Notes: generated by a model not told the origin, from the letters alone. DNA of 64,000 nucleotides from Emcibacteraceae bacterium (GCA_021774795.1 JAJFIR010000009.1:1-64000), one strand, 5' to 3'. Counted from the first letter of the stretch, positions 42,399-50,996 are shown. Program-made: numbers and translations.

Positions 42399-42707
42399 AT
42401 GGCCAAAGAGAATTCAATACGCGTGATTGTATATCGCGATGGAAATCGAATATGGCATGCTCAATGTTTGGAATATGACATAGTGGTTCAAGCGAAAAAC
42501 AAAGATAAATTGCGTAAACGTCTTGAAGTAGCGGTTAGCGCGGAAGCTAACTTGAGTGAAGAAATGAATGGATCCAAGTTTGCTGGCATAAGTCCAGCAC
42601 CGGATATGTATAAAAAACTGTGGAAAAAAATTAGATCTACCAACAAAATGGATTCTTTGAAAATTGGTGATAATGGCATTGAAGCGGAACTAAGAACTGT
42701 AGCTTAG
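42399..42707 (+). CDS. HicB-like small protein (possible antitoxin)
   Basis: 102 residues. IRVIVYRDGNRIWHAQCLEYDIVVQAKNKDKL has the HicB partial RNase-H-fold look (YRDGNxWxAQCLEYDIVVQA). Helical end without an obvious DNA-binding domain. AGGAGA lies 7 nt before ATG 42399. Followed 9 bp later by a small partner gene. HicB in TA loci neutralises HicA; here this is only suggested by fold impression and gene pairing. Confidence 0.5.
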   Translation: MAKENSIRVIVYRDGNRIWHAQCLEYDIVVQAKNKDKLRKRLEVAVSAEANLSEEMNGSKFAGISPAPDMYKKLWKKIRSTNKMDSLKIGDNGIEAELRTVA

Positions 42708-42716
42708 GGGATAAAT

Positions 42717-42989
42717 ATGGCGCATCCATTCGGAAGTCAGCCTAAATTAAAGGATTATCTTGAATGGGCTTGTAGCGAAGGATGCGACTACAAGGAAGGT
42801 GTAAATACAGTTAATGGAGTTACAACCGTGACAACGATCAAATCTCCAGACAGAAAACATTTTGTAGTTGTAAGTGGTGTTCAGCAAAGTGAACTTTTGA
42901 TGCCTACCTATATTAATTATTTAGATAGAAGATTAAATATGACCTCACCATTTCCTTCTTGGCCATCTGTCGAAAATGAACCCGCATAA
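42717..42989 (+). CDS. Small partner protein of the HicB-like gene (possible toxin)
   Basis: 90 residues: KLKDYLEWACSEGCDYKEGV, then TTIKSPDRKHFVVVSGVQQSE and YINYLDRRLNM. The order helix, strands, helix loosely recalls HicA, but the catalytic GSH motif is missing. It is paired with the HicB-like gene 9 bp upstream. Function unproven. Confidence 0.42.
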   Translation: MAHPFGSQPKLKDYLEWACSEGCDYKEGVNTVNGVTTVTTIKSPDRKHFVVVSGVQQSELLMPTYINYLDRRLNMTSPFPSWPSVENEPA

Positions 42990-43050
42990 TACAATTAGAA
43001 AGAAAATTACAAAATTATCAATGTAATAATATTTAATAAAATTCTCTTTT

Positions 43051-43074
43051 AGGCGCCTCGTTGGCGCCTTTTTT
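43051..43074 (+). terminator. Rho-independent terminator
   Basis: AGGCGCC (43051-43057)/GGCGCCT (43063-43069), 5-nt loop, then TTTTTT. It ends the 42399-42989 unit. Confidence 0.85.
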
Positions 43075-43134
43075 ATCGAAAACATTTCAAAAAATAAATC
43101 TAACGTCTCGCTCGCACGCGTTATTGCGGCTGCG

Positions 43135-43326
43135 GTGTGGTCCACGGGGATATCAGCGGCATCATTGATGGATGCTTTTTCGTCTGTTATTTGCTGGCTT
43201 GCGATAAAAAGCGCAAGTGCAGCAACAACAGCCAGAACTGTTATTTTTGTTGGTCTATTCATAGCAGCAATGATAGCGGGCGGCGGCGACAAATTCAATA
43301 TAATTAGATTTTCAAAGGATAGGTGA
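43135..43326 (+). CDS. Small phage membrane protein upstream of terminase, start uncertain
   Basis: 63 residues from GTG 43135, frame open further upstream to about 43076 without a canonical start. Two hydrophobic stretches (VICWLAIKSASAATTARTVIF, VGLFIAAMIAGGG). Its TGA falls within the ribosome site of the terminase small subunit, suggesting coupling. A holin-like or small inner-membrane role is possible. An opposite-strand ORF (42945-43298) covers the same DNA but crosses the terminator and is rejected. Confidence 0.4.
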   Translation: MWSTGISAASLMDAFSSVICWLAIKSASAATTARTVIFVGLFIAAMIAGGGDKFNIIRFSKDR

Positions 43327-43332
43327 ACATTA

Positions 43333-43797
43333 ATGACAAATGAAATTGATTACCGTAGCAAGTTTAAGGAAAACTATGTTGAGCAAGCGCGAAAGCTTTG
43401 TACGTTAGGGGCAATAGATGAAGATTTGGCCGAGTTTTTCAACGTCACAGTCAGGACCATTTATAACTGGAAAAATGATTATCCCGATTTTGCCGATACC
43501 TTAAGGGAAAGCAAACTTGCGCTTGATACCAAGGTGGTGAGGTCCTTATTTGAGCGGGCCACCGGTTATACCCACACCGATTACAAGTTTGCGACCCACG
43601 GCGGCAAAATCACCGACGTGCGGGAATATCAAAAACATTATCCGCCGGAAACGGCAGCGATTATATTCTGGCTTAAAAACCGTCAGCCAAATTTGTGGCG
43701 CGATAAGCAGCATATGGAACTTTCCGGCAGCATTACGGCGGAACGCTTAAGCGAAGGGCGGGACAGGGCATATTTACGTAATAAGCCGGAGGAATAG
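43333..43797 (+). CDS. Phage terminase small subunit
   Basis: 154 residues. N-terminal HTH: AIDEDLAEFFNVTVRTIYNWKNDYPDF. The oligomerisation region has VVRSLFERATGYTHTDYKFATHGG, and the C-terminus has IIFWLKNRQPNLWRDKQHMEL, a very typical small terminase end. Recognises phage DNA and feeds the large subunit, which starts 3 bp after its stop. Confidence 0.9.
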   Translation: MTNEIDYRSKFKENYVEQARKLCTLGAIDEDLAEFFNVTVRTIYNWKNDYPDFADTLRESKLALDTKVVRSLFERATGYTHTDYKFATHGGKITDVREYQKHYPPETAAIIFWLKNRQPNLWRDKQHMELSGSITAERLSEGRDRAYLRNKPEE

Positions 43798-43800
43798 TTA

Positions 43801-45279
43801 ATGAGCAACCTTAATTTTGCAGAAAACCCCGATCAAAAACTGGCGGCAGAAGTGGCGACATATTATGATGATCCGCTTGGTTTTGTTTTGTTTGCGTTTC
43901 CGTGGGGCGAAAAAGGCGGCATGCTTGAAAATTCAATGGGGCCAAGGTTATGGCAGTGGGAGTTTTTAGAAAGGTGGGGCAACGAAATTAAAAACCGCGC
44001 CTTTGACGGCAAGACGCCATGTGAGCCGATAGAGTTTAGTTTCGCGTCCGGTCACGGGATCGGTAAAAGCGCGCTTTCATCGTGGATTACACTATTTATC
44101 ATTTCCACCAGACCCTATTCAAAAGGGGTGGTGACCGCGACCACCAGCCCGCAGCTTAAGACCAAAACATGGGCCGAGCTTGGTAAATGGAAAAGGCTTT
44201 GTTTAACAGGCGGCTGGTTTAATTTTAACGCAAGCCACGGCAATATGAACCTTGCGCACCGGGAACACCCGGACACATGGCGGGTCGATGCGCAAACATG
44301 CCGCGAAGAAAATTCAGAAAGCTTTGCCGGCCTTCACGCGGCAGGTTCAACGCCGTGGTATTTATTTGATGAAGCATCGGGCGTTCCGGAAAAAATATTT
44401 GAGGTATCCGAAGGCGGGCTGACAGACGGGGAGCCGATGCGGTTCTTTTTTGGTAACCCCACCAAAAATACCGGTTATTTCAAAAAGACATTTGGCGCAC
44501 TACGCCACCGGTTTATCACCATGCAGATTGACAGTCGAAATGTTGACGGCACCAATAAAGAACTTATTGAAAGCTGGGCCAAGGATTATGGCGAGGATAG
44601 CGATTTTTTTCGCATTCGGGTAAAAGGACAGTTCCCGCGTGCCAGCAGTATGCAGTTTATTGGCACAGACGTCGCGGAAAGTGCGGCAACACGGGAAAAT
44701 TTCAAGGATGATAAAGCACCTGTGGTAATTGGTGTTGATGTGGCGCGATTTGGCGATGATGCCAGTGTGATTTATGTGCGTCAGGGGCGGGACGGCCGCA
44801 CGGTTGGTTATAAAATGTACCGCGAGCTGGATAGCATTCAATTGGCGGGGCAGGTGGCGCAATTTATTGATGAATATAATCCGCGTAAGGTTTTTGTGGA
44901 CGGTACCGGTGGATATGGCAGCGGTGTTGTCGATCAGCTTCACGCAAGCGGGTATAAACATACCGTCGAAGATGTGCAGTTTGGCGCCCGGGCAATTGAA
45001 AGTGATATTTACTATAACAAGCGAGCGGAGATGTACGGCTTAATGAAAAAGTGGCTTGGCACTGGGCAAATACCCGACGAACAATCGCTTATTGATGATT
45101 TAACCGGGGTTCAGTACGGCTTTGCCAATGAAAATAAAATCCAGCTTGAAAAAAAAGAAGATATGAAAAAGCGCGGCCTTGCTTCCCCTGATATTGCGGA
45201 TGCGCTGGCACTGACTTTCGCCTTTCCCGTGGTGCGTAAGACAAAACCGATTGAAATTAACACGAGATGGGTGGTTTAG
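43801..45279 (+). CDS. Phage terminase large subunit
   Basis: 492 residues. ATPase: Walker A GHGIGKSA at 84-91 and Walker B YLFDEAS at 187-193. RNase-H-like nuclease: GVDVARFGDDASVIYV at 311-326 with catalytic Asp, and FVDGTGGYG about 370. The motor cuts and packages DNA into the procapsid. The gene is more G+C rich than the cargo genes that follow. Ends just before the terminator at 45313. Confidence 0.95.
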   Translation: MSNLNFAENPDQKLAAEVATYYDDPLGFVLFAFPWGEKGGMLENSMGPRLWQWEFLERWGNEIKNRAFDGKTPCEPIEFSFASGHGIGKSALSSWITLFIISTRPYSKGVVTATTSPQLKTKTWAELGKWKRLCLTGGWFNFNASHGNMNLAHREHPDTWRVDAQTCREENSESFAGLHAAGSTPWYLFDEASGVPEKIFEVSEGGLTDGEPMRFFFGNPTKNTGYFKKTFGALRHRFITMQIDSRNVDGTNKELIESWAKDYGEDSDFFRIRVKGQFPRASSMQFIGTDVAESAATRENFKDDKAPVVIGVDVARFGDDASVIYVRQGRDGRTVGYKMYRELDSIQLAGQVAQFIDEYNPRKVFVDGTGGYGSGVVDQLHASGYKHTVEDVQFGARAIESDIYYNKRAEMYGLMKKWLGTGQIPDEQSLIDDLTGVQYGFANENKIQLEKKEDMKKRGLASPDIADALALTFAFPVVRKTKPIEINTRWVV

Positions 45280-45312
45280 CTTAACACCAACCACAAATAT
45301 TCTCAACGTAGA

Positions 45313-45337
45313 ACACCGCAATTTGCGGTGTTTTTTT
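45313..45337 (+). terminator. Rho-independent terminator after terminase
   Basis: ACACCGCA (45313-45320)/TGCGGTGT (45324-45331), 3-nt loop, then TTTTTT. It separates terminase from the toxin cassette. Confidence 0.85.
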
Positions 45338-45356
45338 ATGTCATAAGGAAAATTTA

Positions 45357-46079
45357 ATGAATTATAAAAAAATGTATAAACGGTTTGAAGATGAAATTCT
45401 AAAACCGATCGGAAATAAAGTCGGGCTTAATGATGAAGGTATGATCGATACCATGTTCGCTACTTTCTTAGAAGATGAGGAAAAAAAGGAAGCGCTTGAA
45501 AGTGATCCTCTATCCACCGAAGATATACGCGAAAATGAAATAGCGTTTGATAATGCAGGGGAAAGTTTTAAAGACGCACGTAATTATGCAGCGGCGTTGC
45601 TAGGCAACGAGCCGGAAGATGTTGAGAACTTTCCCAATGAATTTAACATTGACGGCGTTGATTTTAAAACCACCCATTATGATCACCCTTACGGCCTTGC
45701 CGGGGAGACGGCCAATGATATTTATGCGAATTTAGCCAATATTTTTAATACGCCCAGAGGAAAAGAAATTCTTGAAGCTTATAAAGGTCGGTCAAAATAT
45801 TTGAACGATGACAATATTACGGTAGAAATTAACAATAATGGTGACATCGAAGCTGAACTTAATGGGAATTTAGTAAGAGTTGACCCAGTTTTTAAGCCCA
45901 ATGTCTTGACTGACCGTGGAATTGTCGATACAACTATGAGGAGATTATTATCACATGAACTACCGCATGCGATGATTGGTACAGGGGATAGAGCAATATT
46001 ATCACCGGGCCCAAATGTGCTTGAAAATGAAAACCCGATTATGAAGTATCTTGGTGGGCGACCTAGAATAAGATATTGA
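45357..46079 (+). CDS. Toxin-like protein: shared phage N-terminal domain plus M91/NleD-like HExxH protease domain
   Basis: 240 residues. N-terminal domain (about 1-45: MYKRFEDEILKPIG, LNDEGMIDTMFATFLEDEEKK) is shared with the 47522-48409 protein. The C-terminal half has zinc-site HELPHA (H200-E201-x-x-H204) and, 20 residues on, ENENPIMKYLGGRPRIRY. This matches the HELxHA...EN...R..Y ending of M91/NleD-like effector peptidases (NleD itself cleaves host MAPKs). Proposed as a cargo toxin; the substrate is unknown. An intact companion gene follows 11 bp after its stop, and a truncated copy of its C-terminal tail lies at 46540-46608. Confidence 0.7.
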   Translation: MNYKKMYKRFEDEILKPIGNKVGLNDEGMIDTMFATFLEDEEKKEALESDPLSTEDIRENEIAFDNAGESFKDARNYAAALLGNEPEDVENFPNEFNIDGVDFKTTHYDHPYGLAGETANDIYANLANIFNTPRGKEILEAYKGRSKYLNDDNITVEINNNGDIEAELNGNLVRVDPVFKPNVLTDRGIVDTTMRRLLSHELPHAMIGTGDRAILSPGPNVLENENPIMKYLGGRPRIRY

Positions 46080-46170
46080 GGAGATAAGCCATTCTTAAAG
46101 TAATAACCTTAACAGTTGCCATATTGTTTATTGTACTTCCTTACCAAGGAAGCAGAGCAGAGCAGGTTGA
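46018..46170 (+). repeat. Direct repeat copy 1: toxin tail, immunity signal peptide
   Basis: The end of the toxin gene plus the beginning of its partner, about 150 bp, recurs at 46540-46685 with roughly 90% identity by eye. The second copy lost 5 bp (AGAGC). Confidence 0.75.
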
Positions 46171-46525
46171 GATATTTTATGACCAAATTAATATAGAAAG
46201 CTATAGCGGAAAGACCATACACGAAATCGTATTAAATTCAGCGGAACATGGAGTGTTTGATGCTGATAGACCGGATTTGAAGAAAGTATCCGACATTTTA
46301 AAATCAAGAACAGAGGGTAGTTTCCATCATGATCATGTGCGTGCAAAAATTGTATACGTAGACGAAGTTATTTACATCGATGAAGTGGGTGGAATTCTTT
46401 CCAGCGTAACCGGTGAAGGGCGTATTACTTATGCCAATCTTCTTCAACTTGACGTAACTTTGCAGGAAATTGTCGGTTATGAACCGAGTTTTACTTATGG
46501 CCCTTACCCAAAAATCGAGAAATAG
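46091..46525 (+). CDS. Exported candidate immunity protein (ATT start)
   Basis: 144 residues if started at ATT 46091, the codon 8 nt after GAGGAG (which overlaps the toxin stop). A signal peptide KVITLTVAILFIVLPYQGSRA is formed only with this start; the nearest TTG (46124) would cut it away. ATT is a rare start codon. The mature region has EQVEIFYD, SDILKSRTEG and VYVDEVIYIDEVGGILSSVTGEG. Family with 40939-41382 and 46614-47064. Coupled to the M91-like toxin, so immunity is inferred. Confidence 0.6.
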   Translation: MLKVITLTVAILFIVLPYQGSRAEQVEIFYDQINIESYSGKTIHEIVLNSAEHGVFDADRPDLKKVSDILKSRTEGSFHHDHVRAKIVYVDEVIYIDEVGGILSSVTGEGRITYANLLQLDVTLQEIVGYEPSFTYGPYPKIEK

Positions 46526-46539
46526 CTGTTGATTCAAAT

Positions 46540-46685
46540 CTACTGGAAAATGAAGACCCAATCATGAAATATTTTGGCGGGCGACCTAGAATAAGATATT
46601 GAGGAGATAAGCCATTCTTAAAGTAATAACCTTAACAATTGCCATATTGTTTATTGTACTTCCTTACCAAGGAAGCAGAGCAGGT
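46540..46685 (+). repeat. Direct repeat copy 2: orphan toxin tail
   Basis: Encodes LLENEDPIMKYFGGRPRIRY plus stop, the tail of a second M91-like toxin whose remainder is gone, then the partner-gene start with the ATT codon. A 5-bp deletion in the signal-peptide region differs from copy 1. Such displaced toxin tails are the signature of recombining polymorphic-toxin loci. Confidence 0.75.
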
Positions 46686-47064
46686 TGAAATTTATTACTA
46701 TAGTTTTTTCTGTGGTGCCCACAAGAATATTGATGTGAAGACTATCGAATCTGAAAATTACGAATATGGTTTATTTGATGGAAATGATCCAGATATCAAA
46801 GAAGTTACACGCATTTTAAAGTCAAAAGACCCCAGTTTAGATGGTTTATATAAAACTTGGGAAACACGCTTAAAAATTATCTACCCCGATGATGTTATTT
46901 ACGTGGATCAATTTGGTGGCGTACTTTCAACAAAAACCGGTGAAGGGCATTTACCACCATTACTTCGTTACAAGCTTGAATTCGCGCTTAACAGAGCTAC
47001 TGGTCTTATAAGATTAAAGGAACAAAACCTAAAACATTTCGATTATTGTTATCAGGTTGAATAA
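46614..47064 (+). pseudogene. Second immunity-like gene, frameshifted in the signal peptide
   Basis: From ATT 46614 the frame runs KVITLTIAILFIVLPYQGSRAG then TGA, because 5 bp present in copy 1 are missing. The rest continues in another frame as EQVEIYYYS, VTRILKSKD, IIYPDDVIYVDQFGGVLSTKTGEG, open from TTG 46639 but lacking a signal peptide. It is the partner of the lost toxin whose tail lies just upstream. Translation from a TTG could still give a cytosolic protein. Confidence 0.62.
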
Positions 47065-47144
47065 TTGCCTTAATGGCTATTGCGCTCTAATTAATTTTGC
47101 TTATAGTTTTGGTTAATTATTCAAAATAAAAAATTAAGAGTAAA

Positions 47145-47429
47145 ATGGAACTTATCGGGTTCATATTTATAACTATTGCGGTTCCGTTTGGGATAGCATT
47201 TTTTTTAAGGCGGATGCATCAAAGCGGCCTTGTTTGTTTTGTGGTGCCTTACGCGATCAGCGTGGTGGTCTATTTTCTTATTATTTTGGTGATGGGTGAG
47301 CGGCCGGAAGGGGATATTTATTTAATCCCGATGCTGTTGATGGCGCCCAGTTTTGTTGGTTCCATGTTGGCGCAGGTCGTCCATATTATCGAAATTCGAA
47401 GGCGCGAAAAAGAAGCTGAAAAACTTTAA
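47145..47429 (+). CDS. Small membrane protein (three TM), candidate immunity or cargo
   Basis: 94 residues with helices FIFITIAVPFGIAFFL, FVVPYAISVVVYFLIILVMG and IPMLLMAPSFVGSML, then a charged cytosolic tail RRREKEAEKL. It follows the immunity-like genes and precedes a terminator, so it closes this cassette. No family recognised. Confidence 0.5.
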   Translation: MELIGFIFITIAVPFGIAFFLRRMHQSGLVCFVVPYAISVVVYFLIILVMGERPEGDIYLIPMLLMAPSFVGSMLAQVVHIIEIRRREKEAEKL

Positions 47430-47454
47430 TCCAAATATCAAGATCAAAAGCAAG

Positions 47455-47482
47455 GCTCCTTAATTCATAAGGGGCTTTTTTT
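47455..47482 (+). terminator. Rho-independent terminator
   Basis: GCTCCTT (47455-47461)/AAGGGGC (47469-47475), one G-U, then T run to 47482. Confidence 0.75.
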
Positions 47483-47521
47483 GTGTCAAATCAAAATTTA
47501 ACAATCGAAAAGGACATCATT

Positions 47522-48409
47522 ATGAATGATGATCAGTATGTAGCGCGCCTGCGCCAAAAATTTAAGAAAGAAATATTGGATCCGCTTGGACCAATGCCGC
47601 ACATGAACGATAATGGATATGTGGAAACCATGTTCCGAGATTTTGTCAATGAGGAAGAGAAAAAGTATTTCAGATACGGGGAAGTAGCAATTCAGGAACC
47701 CACGTCAGTAAAGACGAGCATAGGATTATACCCGGAAGGATATTGGTCAGGTCAGAGTGAGTTTAGCGCGGGAATCATCGACGGAATTGAAGTTCCACGA
47801 CTTAATCCAGAGCATTATAAAGACGAATTTGAAAAGCGATCAGAATTATATGAAAGTTATGATGAAGATCCGGAAATTAAAGCAAAGACGGATTTTTTTG
47901 GTGCAGCGTCGGACGTTACAAATGACCTTTCCTGGGGCGCGGGTGCGTCGCGATACGGTTTACTCCCGTTTACTATGGGTCCTGTCGATTTTTATAAATA
48001 CGGGGAATTTTATGATAGGAATATGGAAAACCTTAGTGGAGGTTTGGAAACGATGAACCGGGAAAATGCAAAGAGAATAGACCAAGGACTTCCCGTGGAT
48101 GGAATAGATGATAATCTAGATCGTGGTGCATTTAATGCGCGGATGGTAGAAATTGAACAGGGGCCAGGTGGTGTTCAAGGGTACCTTGATCGAATGGAAC
48201 CGGAAGAACGAGAAACATTCATCCGATTAAATAATGATATATTACATTCTCCGTTATCCGAATTTGGAGACTGGCTGTTCGGTGATGGTAACTTGTCGGA
48301 ATTTCACGAAGAATTTGAGAAAGCTACAGGTGTTCCATTTGATTTTGGCAACCAATCACACCGCGAAGCTTTAGGAAGGTTTACAACGAATAAGAATAAA
48401 ATCCGGTGA
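47522..48409 (+). CDS. Toxin-like protein with shared phage N-terminal domain, C-terminus unknown
   Basis: 295 residues from ATG 47522, with AAAGGA 8 nt upstream (GTG 47483 lies in the terminator T-tract). Residues about 1-45 (YVARLRQKFKKEILDPLG, MNDNGYVETMFRDFVNEEEKK) match the N-terminus of the M91-like toxin at 45357. The rest is different: GIYPEGYWSGQSEF-type segments, FDYYGEFYDR, ETFIRLNNDILHSPL and ATGVPFDFGNQSHREALG. No catalytic motif recognised. Followed by a four-helix membrane protein, the expected immunity position. Placed between terminase and portal. Confidence 0.6.
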   Translation: MNDDQYVARLRQKFKKEILDPLGPMPHMNDNGYVETMFRDFVNEEEKKYFRYGEVAIQEPTSVKTSIGLYPEGYWSGQSEFSAGIIDGIEVPRLNPEHYKDEFEKRSELYESYDEDPEIKAKTDFFGAASDVTNDLSWGAGASRYGLLPFTMGPVDFYKYGEFYDRNMENLSGGLETMNRENAKRIDQGLPVDGIDDNLDRGAFNARMVEIEQGPGGVQGYLDRMEPEERETFIRLNNDILHSPLSEFGDWLFGDGNLSEFHEEFEKATGVPFDFGNQSHREALGRFTTNKNKIR

Positions 48410-48461
48410 CAATTTCAATTGCTACTTATGATTAATTGTTATAAGATATCTACACGTAATA

Positions 48462-48896
48462 ATGTTAAATGAGATTGTCATGAGCACTTTTAAACGTTGG
48501 TTGTTATTTAGAGCCGCAGATTTTTTAAGCGCATTATGCTTTTCTATTTTTGTGAGTATCTTCATTTCAGCTTGGGATTTAGATAAGGTTCTTACGTTTT
48601 CGTTTTTGGGGCTCTTTGTATGGTATTTTTTTCTACTTTATCTTCCTGTAACGATATTTGTATCTGCTTACTTCATCCGTCGTGCAGAATTTAAGACTAA
48701 AATTAAATATGAATTATGGTTTTTTGGGATACATACTTTTTTTGCGACTATAATTACTGTTTTAACAGGTGGGGTGATGGGGCTTCGTTATTATTTCGGA
48801 TTAGTGCCATTTGTAATTATTTTTTATTCAGCTCTATATATTTATATAAAAGGTGTGAATGAAAAAGCTACTTTAAGCAATAAAAATCATATTTAA
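48462..48896 (+). CDS. Membrane protein (four TM), candidate immunity protein
   Basis: 144 residues; ATG 48462 or ATG 48480 could start it. Hydrophobic helices: LSALCFSIFVSIFISAW, FLGLFVWYFFLLYLPVTIFV, GIHTFFATIITVLTG, FVIIFYSALYIYIKG. Immediately follows the toxin-like gene 47522-48409 and ends before a terminator. Function inferred from position only. Confidence 0.55.
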   Translation: MLNEIVMSTFKRWLLFRAADFLSALCFSIFVSIFISAWDLDKVLTFSFLGLFVWYFFLLYLPVTIFVSAYFIRRAEFKTKIKYELWFFGIHTFFATIITVLTGGVMGLRYYFGLVPFVIIFYSALYIYIKGVNEKATLSNKNHI

Positions 48897-48985
48897 GTGC
48901 GAAAACAAATAGGGTTTTACCTCTTTTACGGCAAAATAAGCCGCTTAATTCAAGATAATATTACATTTAACATTTGAAGCTATTT

Positions 48986-49010
48986 AGCCATCGATCCGGG
49001 TGGCTTTTTT
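48986..49010 (+). terminator. Rho-independent terminator before portal
   Basis: AGCCA (48986-48990)/TGGCT (49001-49005), then TTTTTT; 38 bp before the portal start. Confidence 0.65.
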
Positions 49011-49043
49011 TATGAATAATTAACAACAGAAAAGGATTTATCC

Positions 49044-50996
49044 ATGGATGAATTAGAGTTTATTGCCATGCTTCAAGCGGAAGAGTATGGCGCGGTCGGC
49101 TTTTATAATAGCGAGGTCGCATCGGATCAGGAAAAGGCATTGAGATATTATCATGGTGAACTTTTCGGAAATGAAGAAGAAGGCCATAGCACGGTTATTT
49201 CCCGCGATGTTGCAAGCACCATAGACGGGATTATGCCGGATTTAATCCGAGTATTTGTGTCCGGTGACAATGTTGTGGAATTTCAAGCGACGAAACCCGG
49301 CGACGAAGCGATCGCGGAACAAGCCACAGATTATATCAATTATATTTATTTTAAAGATAATGATGGTTTCAGCATCACCCATAATTGGGCCAAAGACGGG
49401 CTTATGAACAAAATTGGTGTGGTCAAGGCGTGCTGGGACGAAGTGGAGGATAAAAAGCGGGAAACATATGAAGGTCTTTCTGAAGAAGCGCTTTTGTTAC
49501 TTTCCCAAGAAGCGGAAATTATTGAAGCCACCACCGATGACGCAACCGGGCTTAGCGATGTTACGGTGATCCGCAGCAAAGATAAAGGGCGGGTGAGGAT
49601 TGAGAACATCCCACCCGAAGAGTTTTTAATCGCGCCAAGCACCCGGTGTTTGGAAGATGCGGATTATGTGGCCCATAAGTGCCTTAAAACACTTTCCGAG
49701 CTCATTCAAATGGGGTTCGATAAGGATATGGTGGAAAATTTAAGAAGCACCGGTAGTTATGATGAATATGACGGTCGCGCGGTTGAGCGTTATAAAAACG
49801 AAGATTTCGATTTAAACAGCGATAGTTTAGATCCGGCCATGCGCAAAGTTTGGGTGGCGGAGGAATATGTACGCTGTGATTTTGATGGTGACGGGGTCGC
49901 GGAACTTAGAAAAGTGACGCGGGTTGATAATGAAATCTTAGAGAATATAGAAGTTGACGAACACCCGTTTGTGGATTTTTCACCGATAAAATTACCCCAT
50001 AAGGTATTTGGTAAATCAATCGCCGATGACACGGTTGATATTCAGCTTATTAAATCAACACTTTTACGCCAAGGCATGGACAATTTATATATGTCCAATA
50101 ATCCGCGGATAGAAGTGCCGGATGCGATTGTTGGCGAAGATACGTTTGATGACCTTCTGACTGTGCGGCCGGGCGCGCCGATCCGTACAAAGGGGGCAGG
50201 TGGACTTAACGCCATTGCGCTTCCGTTTACGGCCGGGCAGTCTTTCCAAATGCTGGATTATTGGGACGGTGAAAAAGAACAGCGTACCGGGGTCACCCGC
50301 TATAATCAGGGGCTTGATGCCAATAGCCTCAATAAAACGGCAACGGGTATCGCGATGATCCAGAATAAAGGTATGGGCAAGGTCGAGCTTATCGCCCGCA
50401 ATTTTGCCAACTCTTTTGGGCAGTTATTTCGTAAAATTTTACGGCTTGTGGTCAAATACCAAAATCAGGAACGGACAGTGCGCCTTCGCGGGCATTGGAT
50501 CCCCATGCAACCGGACGCGTGGAATGCCGATATGCATGTTCGTGAACAAGTGGGGCTTGGTACCGGAAACCGAAACGAAAGGGTGCAGCTTCGCATGGCG
50601 CTTCTGGAGCTTCAGAAACAAGCAATGCAGGTGGGGCTTACGGAACCACAGCAGCTTTATAATAATGTGTCGCGGATGGTGCGGGAAATGGAGCTAGGTG
50701 ATGCATCGCAATATTTTCTTGATCCGAAACTAGCAGCCCCTCAACAACCACAGCCGCCGCAACAACCACAACTGGATCCGAAGTCCCAAGCAGATTTGCA
50801 GCTTAAAGCACAAAAGATGCAGGAAGACTTGCAGCTAGAACGTGAGAAACTGGAAACCAAAGTGATGCTCGAGCGGGAGCAAATGCAGGCAGAAATGACC
50901 CTTAAACGGGAAGAGATGCAAGCGGAATTCGCGCTTAAACAACAAGGGATCAACGGATCCGTAGCAAATATAGAATTAGGAGGCGACATTGGATAA
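49044..50996 (+). CDS. Phage portal protein (P22-like/podovirus type)
   Basis: 650 residues. N-terminus HGELFGNEEEGHSTVISRDVASTIDGIMPDLIRVF, TDYINYIYFKDNDGF and WAKDGLMNKIGVVKACWDEVEDKKRETYEG; stem region VDEHPFVDFSPIKLPHKVFGKSIADDTVDIQ. The C-terminal barrel has a Gln/Glu coiled coil (LKAQKMQEDLQLEREKLE). This is the P22 gp1-type portal, the ring through which DNA is packaged and ejected. The next gene starts 8 bp before its stop. Confidence 0.92.
   Translation: MDELEFIAMLQAEEYGAVGFYNSEVASDQEKALRYYHGELFGNEEEGHSTVISRDVASTIDGIMPDLIRVFVSGDNVVEFQATKPGDEAIAEQATDYINYIYFKDNDGFSITHNWAKDGLMNKIGVVKACWDEVEDKKRETYEGLSEEALLLLSQEAEIIEATTDDATGLSDVTVIRSKDKGRVRIENIPPEEFLIAPSTRCLEDADYVAHKCLKTLSELIQMGFDKDMVENLRSTGSYDEYDGRAVERYKNEDFDLNSDSLDPAMRKVWVAEEYVRCDFDGDGVAELRKVTRVDNEILENIEVDEHPFVDFSPIKLPHKVFGKSIADDTVDIQLIKSTLLRQGMDNLYMSNNPRIEVPDAIVGEDTFDDLLTVRPGAPIRTKGAGGLNAIALPFTAGQSFQMLDYWDGEKEQRTGVTRYNQGLDANSLNKTATGIAMIQNKGMGKVELIARNFANSFGQLFRKILRLVVKYQNQERTVRLRGHWIPMQPDAWNADMHVREQVGLGTGNRNERVQLRMALLELQKQAMQVGLTEPQQLYNNVSRMVREMELGDASQYFLDPKLAAPQQPQPPQQPQLDPKSQADLQLKAQKMQEDLQLEREKLETKVMLEREQMQAEMTLKREEMQAEFALKQQGINGSVANIELGGDIG

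Noticed and set aside
42945-43298. 117-codon minus-strand ORF with a signal-like start
   Set aside because: Crosses the strong terminator at 43051-43074; plus-strand reading fits the operon better.
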